Part shown: piece by piece, positions 1-5,637 of the stretch | Layout of the letters: the number at the start of each line of letters is the position of its first letter | Numbering within the stretch: the first letter of the stretch is position 1 | Source: Frankiaceae bacterium | Lineage (GTDB): Bacteria; Actinomycetota; Actinomycetes; JAVEEJ01 | Reading direction: 5' to 3' | Assembly: GCA_030840515.1 (NCBI GenBank) | Contig: JAVEEJ010000160.1 | Span: 1-7,082, forward strand | Length of the DNA stretch: 7,082 nucleotides | Notes under the pieces: model-generated | The model's input: only the letters and a program-made list of their open reading frames with translations | Database searches by the model: none | Told to the model about the DNA's origin: nothing | Program-made: the position numbers and the translations under genes

Positions 1-515
1 TAGTGGGAAACCTCGCCGAAGTGCGGCGCGGCTGCGACGGAGAAGTAGGTGTCGCCATCGACCTCGTACGCGGCGCCGCGGTCCTTCAGCTCGAGGACGA
101 AGGCGGCGATTTCCTCGACCGCCTCGACCGCGCCGATGTAGTGGTCGGGCGCGATCGTGCGCAGCGCCGCCATGTCGGCCCGGAAGAGCTCGGTCTCCTT
201 GCCGGCGAGCTCGACCCAGTCCACCCCTGTCGCGTTGGCCCGCTCGAGGAGCGGGTCGTCGACGTCGGTGACGTTCTGCACGTAGGTGACGTCGTGGCCG
301 GCGTCGCGCCAGACCCGGTTGACCAGGTCGAACGCGATGTAGGTCGCTGCGTGGCCGAGGTGGGTGGCGTCGTAGGGCGTGATGCCGCAGACGTACATGC
401 TCGCCTGCTGCCCCGCCGGCGTCTGCACCTGACGGCCGCTCGCGGTGTCCTGAAGGCGCAGCGGCGAGCCGCGTCCCGGGAGCCGCGGCACGTCGGGCGA
501 GGTCCAGGCGCGCAC
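1..515 (-). CDS. mshC: MshC, cysteine:GlcN-Ins ligase (mycothiol biosynthesis), N-terminal part, cut by the left edge
   Basis: This cytosolic enzyme uses ATP to join L-cysteine to 1-O-(2-amino-2-deoxy-glucopyranosyl)-inositol (GlcN-Ins), the penultimate step of mycothiol synthesis. The minus-strand frame from GTG at 515 reads VRAWTSPDVPRLPGRG, then MYVCGITPYDATHLGHA at residues 40-56. That holds the HIGH-type nucleotide-binding motif (HLGH, 52-55) and Cys43, expected as a zinc/cysteine ligand. It is followed by YVQNVTDVDDPLLERA (78-93), typical of class I cysteinyl-tRNA synthetase-like ligases. The N-terminal WTSPDVPxLPGxG and the TPYDATHLGHA wording separate MshC from CysS. Only 171 codons are present; full-length proteins are about 410 residues, so the KMSKS-like loop lies outside. 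The GTG at 515 fits a -10 element six bases upstream (leaderless). It is the last gene on the minus strand here, downstream of SCO1664. I am confident in the family. Confidence 0.95.
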   Translation of the reverse strand, partial: MRAWTSPDVPRLPGRGSPLRLQDTASGRQVQTPAGQQASMYVCGITPYDATHLGHAATYIAFDLVNRVWRDAGHDVTYVQNVTDVDDPLLERANATGVDWVELAGKETELFRADMAALRTIAPDHYIGAVEAVEEIAAFVLELKDRGAAYEVDGDTYFSVAAAPHFGEVSH

Positions 516-527
516 GCCGACACCCTA
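516..527 (-). promoter_or_regulatory. Leaderless promoter -10 of mshC
   Basis: On the minus strand TAGGGT (527-522) is followed by six bases and then the GTG start at 515. The usual distance from a -10 hexamer to the transcription start puts +1 on the G of the start codon, so no Shine-Dalgarno site is expected and none is seen. No convincing -35 is visible. The hexamer lies between the inverted repeat at 600-682 and mshC, so mshC can be transcribed independently of the genes upstream. Confidence 0.65.
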
Positions 528-599
528 GGCGGGGCCCTCGAGACGACGTTGATCAGCGCACTGGAATCCATCGCCGAGTCGAGCGTCCCAACCTTCCCG

Positions 600-682
600 G
601 TGATCAAGATGTTCGGTACGCGTCACCCCGCCGCGCCGAGCGTGGTGATGCCGACGAGGGGCGTACCGAACATCTTGATCAC
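600..682. repeat. Perfect 21-bp inverted repeat (22 bp with one inner pair) with a 39-base loop
   Basis: The left arm (600-620) begins GTGATCAAGATG and ends GGTACG. The right arm (662-682) is its exact reverse complement, beginning CGTACC and ending GATCAC. C621 also pairs with G661. Three further pairs (595-597 with 685-687) lie beyond a 2 x 2 mismatch. The arms are roughly half AT, clearly poorer in GC than the surroundings. The element starts 22 bases past the SCO1664 stop and lies upstream of the mshC promoter, so it could act as a transcription terminator or mRNA 3' barrier. However, there is no T-run after either arm, so it is not a classical intrinsic terminator. A tiny MITE-like palindrome or a protein-binding dyad are alternatives. 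I see no obvious target-site duplication. Confidence 0.85.
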
Positions 683-704
683 GAGGACTTGAGACCGGCG
701 GCAG

Positions 705-1481
705 CTAGTACGGCGGCCAGGGGATCGCGGGCCAGTCCTCGCTCGGCTCCGGGTAGCGGCCCGTGGCCAGCAGCCGCGACACCCGGCGCACGGTCGCGTT
801 CACCTCGGAACGCGCGAGCAGACCAGCGAGCTCGCGGTGCAGCGGCCGCCCCTTGGCCAAGTCCGCCGCGAGCTCCGTCAAGGTCGCGACCGCGTCGTCG
901 GACAGGCGACGCCCGCGCCACTGCCACAGCAGGGTGCGCAGCTTGTCCTCCACCGAGAAGCACACGCCGTGGTCGACGCCGTGCACGTGCCCGTCCTCCC
1001 GGGGCAGCAGGTGGCCGCCTTTGCGGTCGGCGTTGTTCACCACTGCGTCGAAGACGGCCATCCGTCGCAGGTCGGGGTGGTCCGACCGCGACAGCGCTAC
1101 GATGTCGACCGACTCGTCCACGTCGATCCAGAGCTGCACCATGCCGAGCCCGAAGGGGCCGTCCCGCAGCACCGTCGGCGGGACGAGATCCCATCCGCAG
1201 GCCTCGCTGACAGCGAAGGCAGCCACCTCACGGAAGGCGAGCGTGCCGTCGGGGAAGTCCCACAACGGGCGCTCCCCCGCGATCGGCTTGTAGACGCAGG
1301 TGGCGTCCACGCCCTCGTGTGAGATCGCGCAGTAGAGGGTCGCGTTGGAGGCGTCGACCAGCCGGCCCTCGACACTGAGCGTGCCGCAACGCAGCAGCTC
1401 GAGCGACTCGGCGGAGGTCAGTGCCTGTGCCCGTTCTGCCGCGGGCAGATGTGGCCCTCCGGGTCCAGCGGGAGTCCGCAC
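705..1481 (-). CDS. SCO1664-family protein, PI3/4-kinase-like (TIGR03843 type)
   Basis: An uncharacterised actinobacterial family with distant similarity to phosphatidylinositol 3/4-kinases and HipA-like kinases. Of 258 residues, the visible kinase-like features are CVYKPIAGERPLWDFPDG at 63-79 (Lys65, a candidate nucleotide-binding lysine), VFDAVVNNADRKGGHLL at 143-159 (catalytic-loop-like NxDRK, Asp152) and GVDHGVCF at 168-175 (DHG in place of DFG, a candidate metal ligand). The C-terminus EDWPAIPWPPY looks family-typical. There is no signal peptide or membrane segment, so it is probably cytosolic; the substrate is unknown. I keep the GTG start at 1481. It overlaps the end of the DUF3090 gene by 64 bases and has no clear Shine-Dalgarno site. 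No other ATG, GTG or TTG lies in frame before the conserved part; a CTG at 1421 overlapping the DUF3090 stop (CTGA) is a weak alternative. The overlap implies one transcript with DUF3090. Confidence 0.9.
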   Translation of the reverse strand: MRTPAGPGGPHLPAAERAQALTSAESLELLRCGTLSVEGRLVDASNATLYCAISHEGVDATCVYKPIAGERPLWDFPDGTLAFREVAAFAVSEACGWDLVPPTVLRDGPFGLGMVQLWIDVDESVDIVALSRSDHPDLRRMAVFDAVVNNADRKGGHLLPREDGHVHGVDHGVCFSVEDKLRTLLWQWRGRRLSDDAVATLTELAADLAKGRPLHRELAGLLARSEVNATVRRVSRLLATGRYPEPSEDWPAIPWPPY

Positions 1482-1972
1482 AGCGGGCAGGGCGGCCGTC
1501 CCGCCGCGACCACCCGCATCGCCCGCTTCGTGAAGGCTCGCGCGCGCTCGGCGGTCATCGACACGCGCAGCACGTCCGGTCCTTCGACCGCGTCGTCGCT
1601 GAGCGGTTCGACCGGCTCATCGGCGTCGGTCTGGGCGTGTGCCTCGATGACGAGGCGGCGGCCCTCCGGCTCCCAGGCGAGCGCCAGCGTGCCGACCCTG
1701 AAGTCCTCGAGCAGCGGAGTCTCCAGCGGCGCGACGTCTTCGAGCTCGATGGGGGCTTGAGCGGGTACGGCGTCGTCGCCGCGCCGGCGCAGCTCGTTGA
1801 GCAGCTCGTCGACGCGCTCGGCCAGGGCGGCTACCTGGACCTTCTCCAGTGCCACGCTCGTGGTGCGGCCGCGATCACTGGCCTGAAGGAAGAAGGTCCG
1901 CTCCCCCGGCTGGCCGACGGTGCCCGCAACGAATCGTTCGGGATCGTCGAACTGAAAGACCTGACGCGGCAT
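1418..1972 (-). CDS. DUF3090 protein (TIGR03847 type) with C-terminal metal-knuckle motif
   Basis: A small soluble actinobacterial protein of unknown function, 184 residues. It opens MPRQVFQFDDPERFVAGTVGQPGERTFFLQ, the characteristic start of the family. It continues through a helical segment (ALEKVQVAALAERVDELLNEL, 41-61) and a beta-rich part (GTLALAWEPEGRRLVIEAHA, 94-113). It ends with CPLCGLPLDPEGHICPRQNG (162-181) followed by HRH. Cys162, Cys165 and Cys176 with His174, His182 or His184 could bind zinc; this is inference from spacing. The ATG at 1972 is fixed by the conserved N-terminus and by a -10 hexamer six bases upstream. The gene lies 33 bases after the phosphomutase stop, and its last 64 bases overlap the start of the SCO1664 gene. 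These three families recur together, which suggests a common pathway. Confidence 0.95.
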   Translation of the reverse strand: MPRQVFQFDDPERFVAGTVGQPGERTFFLQASDRGRTTSVALEKVQVAALAERVDELLNELRRRGDDAVPAQAPIELEDVAPLETPLLEDFRVGTLALAWEPEGRRLVIEAHAQTDADEPVEPLSDDAVEGPDVLRVSMTAERARAFTKRAMRVVAAGRPPCPLCGLPLDPEGHICPRQNGHRH

Positions 1973-1984
1973 GCGATCACCCTA
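1973..1984 (-). promoter_or_regulatory. Leaderless promoter -10 of the DUF3090-SCO1664 unit
   Basis: On the minus strand TAGGGT (1984-1979) is followed by six bases and the ATG at 1972, exactly the geometry seen before mshC. It sits in the 33-base gap after the phosphomutase stop, so DUF3090 and SCO1664 can be transcribed from their own promoter as well as by read-through. No recognisable -35 and no Shine-Dalgarno site are seen. Confidence 0.6.
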
Positions 1985-2005
1985 TGCGGCTGCGGCGACG
2001 CCGCC

Positions 2006-2704
2006 TCACAGCGATCCACCGCCTCCGGCACCGCCTCCGACCACGGCGTCGGAGCTGCGCTTGCGCGCCCGGCCCTTGCGCTTCGGCGGCATCAGATCTG
2101 CCACGGATCCGCCGCTGTCGTTGGTGCGCACCACGAAGGGCCGCAGCTCGGTGTAGCGCACGACGCTCACCGAGCAGGGGTCGACAGCGACGCGCTGGAA
2201 CTGATCGAGGTGCAGGCCGAGGGCGTCGGCCAGAATCGCCTTGATGATGTCGCCGTGGGAGACCACGGCGTAGGTGGCGTCGTCGCCGAGCCGGGCGTTC
2301 CAGTCGCGCACCGCGGCCACCGCCCGGGCTTGCGAGTCACGCAGCGGCTCGCCTCCGGGGAAGACCGCTGCAGAGGGATGCGCCTGGACCACCTTCCACA
2401 GCGGGTCCTTGGCCAGCTCCTTGAGGGGGCGACCGGTCCACTCGCCGTACTCGCACTCGATGAAGCGCTTGTCGACCTGGATCTTGGTGGCCGGCCGTCC
2501 GGCGGCGATCTCCTTGGCGGTCTCGCGGCACCGCTCGAGCGGGCTGGTCACGATCGCCGCCAAGGGCAGCGGCAGCAACCGCTCGGCGAGCGCCTTCGCC
2601 TGTGCCGTGCCACGGTCGTCGAGGTGCACGCCAGCGGTCCGGCCGGCCAGCACCGGACCCGTCATGGCGGTGAGCCCGTGTCGCACGAGCAGGACAGTGG
2701 TCAC
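2006..2704 (-). CDS. MSMEG_4193-family histidine phosphatase / phosphomutase-like protein (TIGR03848 type)
   Basis: A member of the histidine phosphatase (phosphoglycerate mutase-like) superfamily, cytosolic, with unknown substrate. From GTG at 2704 it reads VTTVLLVRHGLTAMTG with the RHG motif at residues 8-10 (His9 the expected phospho-acceptor). SPLERCRET (54-62) supplies Arg58, FIECEYGEWTG (81-91) the acidic pair, and VVSHGDIIK (147-155) the second catalytic histidine, His150. All core residues are present, so it should be an active phosphatase or mutase. The frame stays open up to 2761, but I reject that longer start: it would overlap corA and move RHG inward, and a TATGCT -10 lies eight bases before 2704. 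The C-terminus (207-232) is a basic stretch, KRKGRARKRSS, followed by a glycine-rich tail. Homologues sit beside DUF3090 and SCO1664 genes; M. tuberculosis Rv2135c is, as I recall, the counterpart. Confidence 0.93.
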   Translation of the reverse strand: MTTVLLVRHGLTAMTGPVLAGRTAGVHLDDRGTAQAKALAERLLPLPLAAIVTSPLERCRETAKEIAAGRPATKIQVDKRFIECEYGEWTGRPLKELAKDPLWKVVQAHPSAAVFPGGEPLRDSQARAVAAVRDWNARLGDDATYAVVSHGDIIKAILADALGLHLDQFQRVAVDPCSVSVVRYTELRPFVVRTNDSGGSVADLMPPKRKGRARKRSSDAVVGGGAGGGGSL

Positions 2705-2718
2705 GAGTCGCGAGCATA
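2705..2718 (-). promoter_or_regulatory. Leaderless promoter -10 of the phosphomutase gene
   Basis: On the minus strand TATGCT (2718-2713) fits TANNNT and ends eight bases before GTG at 2704. It lies in the 46-base gap shared with the divergent corA gene. The place where its -35 should fall (about 2736-2741) overlaps the corA -10, so the two promoters probably compete for polymerase. Confidence 0.55.
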
Positions 2719-2737
2719 CGGAGCCGTGACCGGGCCG

Positions 2738-2750
2738 TAGGGTCGCTGCC
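2738..2750 (+). promoter_or_regulatory. Leaderless promoter -10 of corA
   Basis: TAGGGT (2738-2743) is followed by seven bases and the GTG at 2751. Its expected -35 position (about 2715-2720) coincides with the -10 of the divergent phosphomutase promoter. No Shine-Dalgarno site precedes the GTG. This is the same hexamer found before mshC, DUF3090 and the helix-hairpin-helix gene. Confidence 0.6.
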
Positions 2751-3725
2751 GTGGCCCGCACCCGCTGCTACCGCAAGGGAGTCCTGGAGGACTCCGACTT
2801 CCCGCTCGAGGACGTCTCCGAGCACCTCGACGCCAACGCATCCGCGGTCGTCTGGATCGACCTGTGCGCACCCAAGCCCGATGAGCTCAAGCTCGTCGCC
2901 GAGGAGCTCGGGCTGCACCACCTCGCCGTCGAGGACGCGGTCAAGGGCCGGCAGCGGCCGAAGATCGACCACTACGACACGCACGACTTCTTCAACGCCT
3001 ACGCGGTCAGCCTGGACCGCGCAACCGGGGAGCTCAGCACCAGCGAGGTCGGCGCGTTCATCACCGCGCGAGCACTCATCACGGTGCGCCGTGACGACGG
3101 GTTCGACATCGACGCCGTCGTCAAGCGGTGGGACGACGCACCGGATCTGCTCAAGCACGGCGTGCCCGCGTTGATGCACGGGCTGCTCGACTACATCGTC
3201 GACGGTCACTTCGACACCGTCGAGGACCTCGACGAGGAGATCGAGGGACTCGAGGACCTGCTCTTCGACGATCGGCCGCACGACCACGAGGTGCAGCGTC
3301 GTTCCTTCGAGCTCCGCAAGAGCCTGGTCATGCTGCGGCGGGTCGTGCTCCCGATGCGCGAGGTCGTCAACACGATCATGCGGCGCGATCAGCACGCGCT
3401 CACCGCGGCGATGGTGCCCTACTACCAGGATGTCTACGACCACGTGCTGCGGGCCACCGAGTGGACCGAGGGGCTGCGCGACCTGGTCACGACCATCATC
3501 GAGACCAACCTGACGATGCAGGGCAACCGGCTGAACATCATCACCAAGAAGGTCACCAGCTGGGCGGCCATCATCGCCGTCCCGACCGCCATCACCGGCT
3601 TCTACGGGCAGAACGTCCCCTACCCCGGCTTCGCCGACCGCAGCGGCTTCATCGTGTCCTCGATCGTGATCGTGGTCGCGTCGGTCGCGCTCTATCTGGG
3701 CTTCAGGCGCAAGGACTGGCTCTAG
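2751..3725 (+). CDS. corA: CorA-family divalent metal transporter with GQN in place of GMN
   Basis: An inner-membrane pentameric channel of the CorA/ZntB superfamily, expected to import Mg2+ or a related divalent cation. It has 324 residues, the usual length. The N-terminal cytosolic alpha/beta domain spans about 1-150 (VVWIDLCAPKPDEL; LAVEDAVKGRQRPKIDHYDTHDF at 58-80). Next come the acidic EDLDEEIEGLEDLLFDD (158-174) and the long stalk helix to about 265. TM1 is about 266-285, TM2 about 299-317, and the basic tail ends RRKDWL. The signature after TM1 reads FYGQNVPYPGF (284-294), with Gln287 (CAG, 3609-3611) where CorA has Met. I recall this loop from other actinobacterial CorA homologues, so it is probably a clade trait rather than an error, but ion selectivity may differ. 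The GTG start is supported by a -10 seven bases upstream. The gene converges on uppP. Confidence 0.92.
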   Translation: MARTRCYRKGVLEDSDFPLEDVSEHLDANASAVVWIDLCAPKPDELKLVAEELGLHHLAVEDAVKGRQRPKIDHYDTHDFFNAYAVSLDRATGELSTSEVGAFITARALITVRRDDGFDIDAVVKRWDDAPDLLKHGVPALMHGLLDYIVDGHFDTVEDLDEEIEGLEDLLFDDRPHDHEVQRRSFELRKSLVMLRRVVLPMREVVNTIMRRDQHALTAAMVPYYQDVYDHVLRATEWTEGLRDLVTTIIETNLTMQGNRLNIITKKVTSWAAIIAVPTAITGFYGQNVPYPGFADRSGFIVSSIVIVVASVALYLGFRRKDWL

Positions 3726-4567
3726 CGGGCGTTCATCGCGCCGCCGGCCAGCAGGCCGAGCAGCACGACGCCCACCAGCACCCGGTAGGGCACGAAGCGC
3801 GCGATCGAGTGCGTCGCGACGAACTTGAGCAGCCACGCGATCGAGGCGTAGGCGACCCCGAACGACACCACGGTGCCGACGGCCGTGGGGACAGCACCGA
3901 CGCCTCCCGACGTGGCGTCCTTGAGCTCGAAGGCACCAGCCGCGACCAGCGCGGGGATGGCCAGGAAGAACGACAACCGAGTTGCGGTCACCCGGTCGAG
4001 ACCGCGCAGCAACCCGGCGGAGATCGTGGCACCGGAGCGTGAGACGCCAGGCACCAGCGCGACGCACTGCACGAGCCCGATCGTGAGGGCATCGAGTACG
4101 CCGACCTGCTGCTCGCCCCGCACCGTGCCTTGCTCCAGCTCGACGCGCCCACGACGCTCCGCCACGACCATCACGAGGCTCCACGCGATCAACGCGACGG
4201 CGACGACCCACAGACTGCGCAGGTCGCCCTTGATCACGTCCTTGGCGGCGAAACCGACGATGCCGATCGGGACGGAGCCGAGGACCACGAGCCACGCCAG
4301 GCGGAAGTCACTGTGTGCACGCCGCTCCGCGGAGAACAGCCCACCGACCCCAGAGGCCACGAACCGGCCGATGTCGCGCCGGAAGTAGAGCAGCACCGCG
4401 AGCACCGCACCGACCTGGATGACCGCGGTGAAGCCGGTCACGGAGTTGTCGTTCACCTTCAGACCCAGGGCCTTCTCGGCGATGGTCAGGTGCCCCGTGG
4501 AGGAGACCGGCAAGAACTCCGTGAGGCCCTCAACGACGCCGAGGACGACGGACTGCAGGATGTTCAC
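3722..4567 (-). CDS. uppP: UppP, undecaprenyl-diphosphatase (BacA)
   Basis: This polytopic membrane enzyme dephosphorylates undecaprenyl pyrophosphate to the monophosphate lipid carrier used for peptidoglycan and other envelope polymers; extra copies give bacitracin resistance. Its 281 residues match the family length. The first motif, VEGLTEFLPVSSTGHL (12-27), holds Glu13, Glu17, Ser22-Ser23-Thr24 and His26. The second, VPGVSRSGATISAGLL (172-187), holds Arg177 of the PGxSRSxxT signature. Several hydrophobic segments follow (46-61, 91-108, 117-135, 196-213, 230-249, 262-276). The GTG start at 4567 overlaps the TGA of the LLM gene as GTGA, which indicates translational coupling and one transcript. 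There is no strong Shine-Dalgarno site of its own. At the 3' end the stop shares CTAG with the corA stop, so no terminator lies between the two convergent genes. Confidence 0.97.
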   Translation of the reverse strand: MNILQSVVLGVVEGLTEFLPVSSTGHLTIAEKALGLKVNDNSVTGFTAVIQVGAVLAVLLYFRRDIGRFVASGVGGLFSAERRAHSDFRLAWLVVLGSVPIGIVGFAAKDVIKGDLRSLWVVAVALIAWSLVMVVAERRGRVELEQGTVRGEQQVGVLDALTIGLVQCVALVPGVSRSGATISAGLLRGLDRVTATRLSFFLAIPALVAAGAFELKDATSGGVGAVPTAVGTVVSFGVAYASIAWLLKFVATHSIARFVPYRVLVGVVLLGLLAGGAMNAR

Positions 4568-5613
4568 TCGCTCAACCCTGCCTTCTCCACCGCAGCCACC
4601 ATGTCCCGGAGCATCTGCTTGCGCTCGTCGAGAGTCCCGGCGTAGCTCGCCACCGACAGCGTGGTGACCCCGCTCTCCGCGTAGGCCTGCAGCCGGTCGG
4701 CCACCGCGCTCATCGGCCCGACGAGCGACGTGCGCTCGATGAACTCACGCGGCACTGCCGCTCCCGCTCCCGCGTAGTCGCGCGCCAAGTACTTGTCCTG
4801 GATCTCCTTGGCCTGGTCCCCGTAACCCATCCGCGTCGCGAGCGCGTTGTAGAAGTTTTTCTCCCGGCTGCCCATGCCGCCGATGTAGAGCGCGCAGTAG
4901 GGCCGAATCAGGTCGGCGCACGCGTCGAGGTCGTCGCCGATGACGACCGGCACCGTTGGCACCACGTCGAACCCCTCCAAGGACTTCCCTACCTTGGCTC
5001 GCCCTGCGCGCACCGCCTCCATCGACTCGGAGGAGTCCTCCGGCGAGTAGAAGATCGCCAGCCACCCCTCGGCGATCTCCCCGGTGAGCTCGAGGTTCTT
5101 GGGCCCGACCGCAGCGAGGTAGATCGGGATCTGCTCCCGGACCGGGTGAACGGTGAGCGTGAGCGCCTTGCCAGGCCCGTCAGGCAGCGGCAGCGTGTAG
5201 TGCTCGCCCTCGTACTTCACCCGCTGCCGCGACAGCGCGAGCCGCACGATGTCGACGTACTCGCGCGTCCGGGCCAGCGGCTTGTCGAAGCGCACGCCGT
5301 GCCAGCCCTCGGAGACCTGCGGGCCAGACACCCCGAGGCCCATCCGGAAGCGCCCGCCCGAGAGCGTGTCCAGCGTGGCCGCGGTCATCGCAGCCATGGC
5401 CGGCGTCCGGGCCGGGATCTGGAAGATCGCGCTGCCGACGTCGATCTGCGTCGTCTGCGCGGCGATCCAGGACAGCACCGTCGGCGCGTCGGAGCCGTAG
5501 GCCTCGGCGGCCCAGACCACCGAGTAGCCCAGCCGGTCGGCCTCGCGAGCCATCTCGAGGTTCTCCGCGTCGTTGCCGGCACCCCAGTAGCCGAGGTTGA
5601 GACCGAGCTTCAT
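4564..5613 (-). CDS. LLM-class F420-dependent oxidoreductase, Rv3520c family (TIGR03559 type)
   Basis: A luciferase-like (TIM barrel) flavin/deazaflavin oxidoreductase, cytosolic, expected to use coenzyme F420; the substrate is unknown. Its 349 residues begin MKLGLNLGYWGAGNDAENLEMAREADRLGY. The family hallmarks are VVWAAEAYGSDAPTVLSWIA (32-51), LDTLSGGRFRMGLGVSGPQV (81-100), EGWHGVRFDKPLARTREYVD (102-121) and PIYLAAVGPKNLELTGEIAEG (163-183). The wording is close to my memory of M. tuberculosis Rv3520c. I choose ATG 5613 because GGAGG (5624-5620 on the minus strand) sits six bases upstream and conserved sequence starts there. The frame stays open to 5868, but that part would overlap the divergent aldo/keto reductase. 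The stop overlaps the uppP start, so the two form a small operon. Whether LLM and UppP functions are linked is not known to me. Confidence 0.94.
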   Translation of the reverse strand: MKLGLNLGYWGAGNDAENLEMAREADRLGYSVVWAAEAYGSDAPTVLSWIAAQTTQIDVGSAIFQIPARTPAMAAMTAATLDTLSGGRFRMGLGVSGPQVSEGWHGVRFDKPLARTREYVDIVRLALSRQRVKYEGEHYTLPLPDGPGKALTLTVHPVREQIPIYLAAVGPKNLELTGEIAEGWLAIFYSPEDSSESMEAVRAGRAKVGKSLEGFDVVPTVPVVIGDDLDACADLIRPYCALYIGGMGSREKNFYNALATRMGYGDQAKEIQDKYLARDYAGAGAAVPREFIERTSLVGPMSAVADRLQAYAESGVTTLSVASYAGTLDERKQMLRDMVAAVEKAGLSE

Positions 5614-5619
5614 GGCATG

Positions 5620-5624
5620 CCTCC
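5620..5624 (-). promoter_or_regulatory. Shine-Dalgarno site of the LLM oxidoreductase gene
   Basis: On the minus strand GGAGG lies six bases before ATG 5613. It is the only strong ribosome binding site in the window and settles the start against the longer open frame. An ATG at 5618 is out of frame and closer than a normal spacing. Confidence 0.85.
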
Positions 5625-5637
5625 AGCGCGCGAACGA

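Noticed and set aside
622..682. A 19-codon minus-strand frame starting in the inverted repeat (VIKMFGTPLVGITTLGAAG)
   Set aside because: No ribosome binding site, -10 or recognisable homology; the opening residues are fixed by the palindrome, so the frame is probably incidental to the hairpin.
3..692. A 229-codon plus-strand open frame over mshC and the intergenic repeat
   Set aside because: It is the antisense of mshC, whose minus-strand frame matches the conserved MYVCGITPYDATHLGHA region; there is no promoter or ribosome site for it.
1421..2740. A 439-codon plus-strand open frame opposite DUF3090 and the phosphomutase
   Set aside because: It is antisense to well-recognised conserved genes, resembles no family I know, and is expected in GC-rich DNA where stop codons are rare.
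2705..2761. A longer phosphomutase start at 2761
   Set aside because: The extension overlaps corA and both promoters; histidine phosphatases carry RHG within the first ten or so residues, which fits GTG 2704.
4228..4240. CTTGATCACG inside uppP, similar to part of the inverted-repeat arm
   Set aside because: A ten-base match within conserved coding sequence with no second arm nearby; most likely chance.
2337..4295. A 652-codon minus-strand open frame opposite corA and running over uppP and the phosphomutase in other frames
   Set aside because: Low-complexity Arg/Gly/Asp-rich translation; all of its length is explained by corA, uppP and the phosphomutase in their proper frames.
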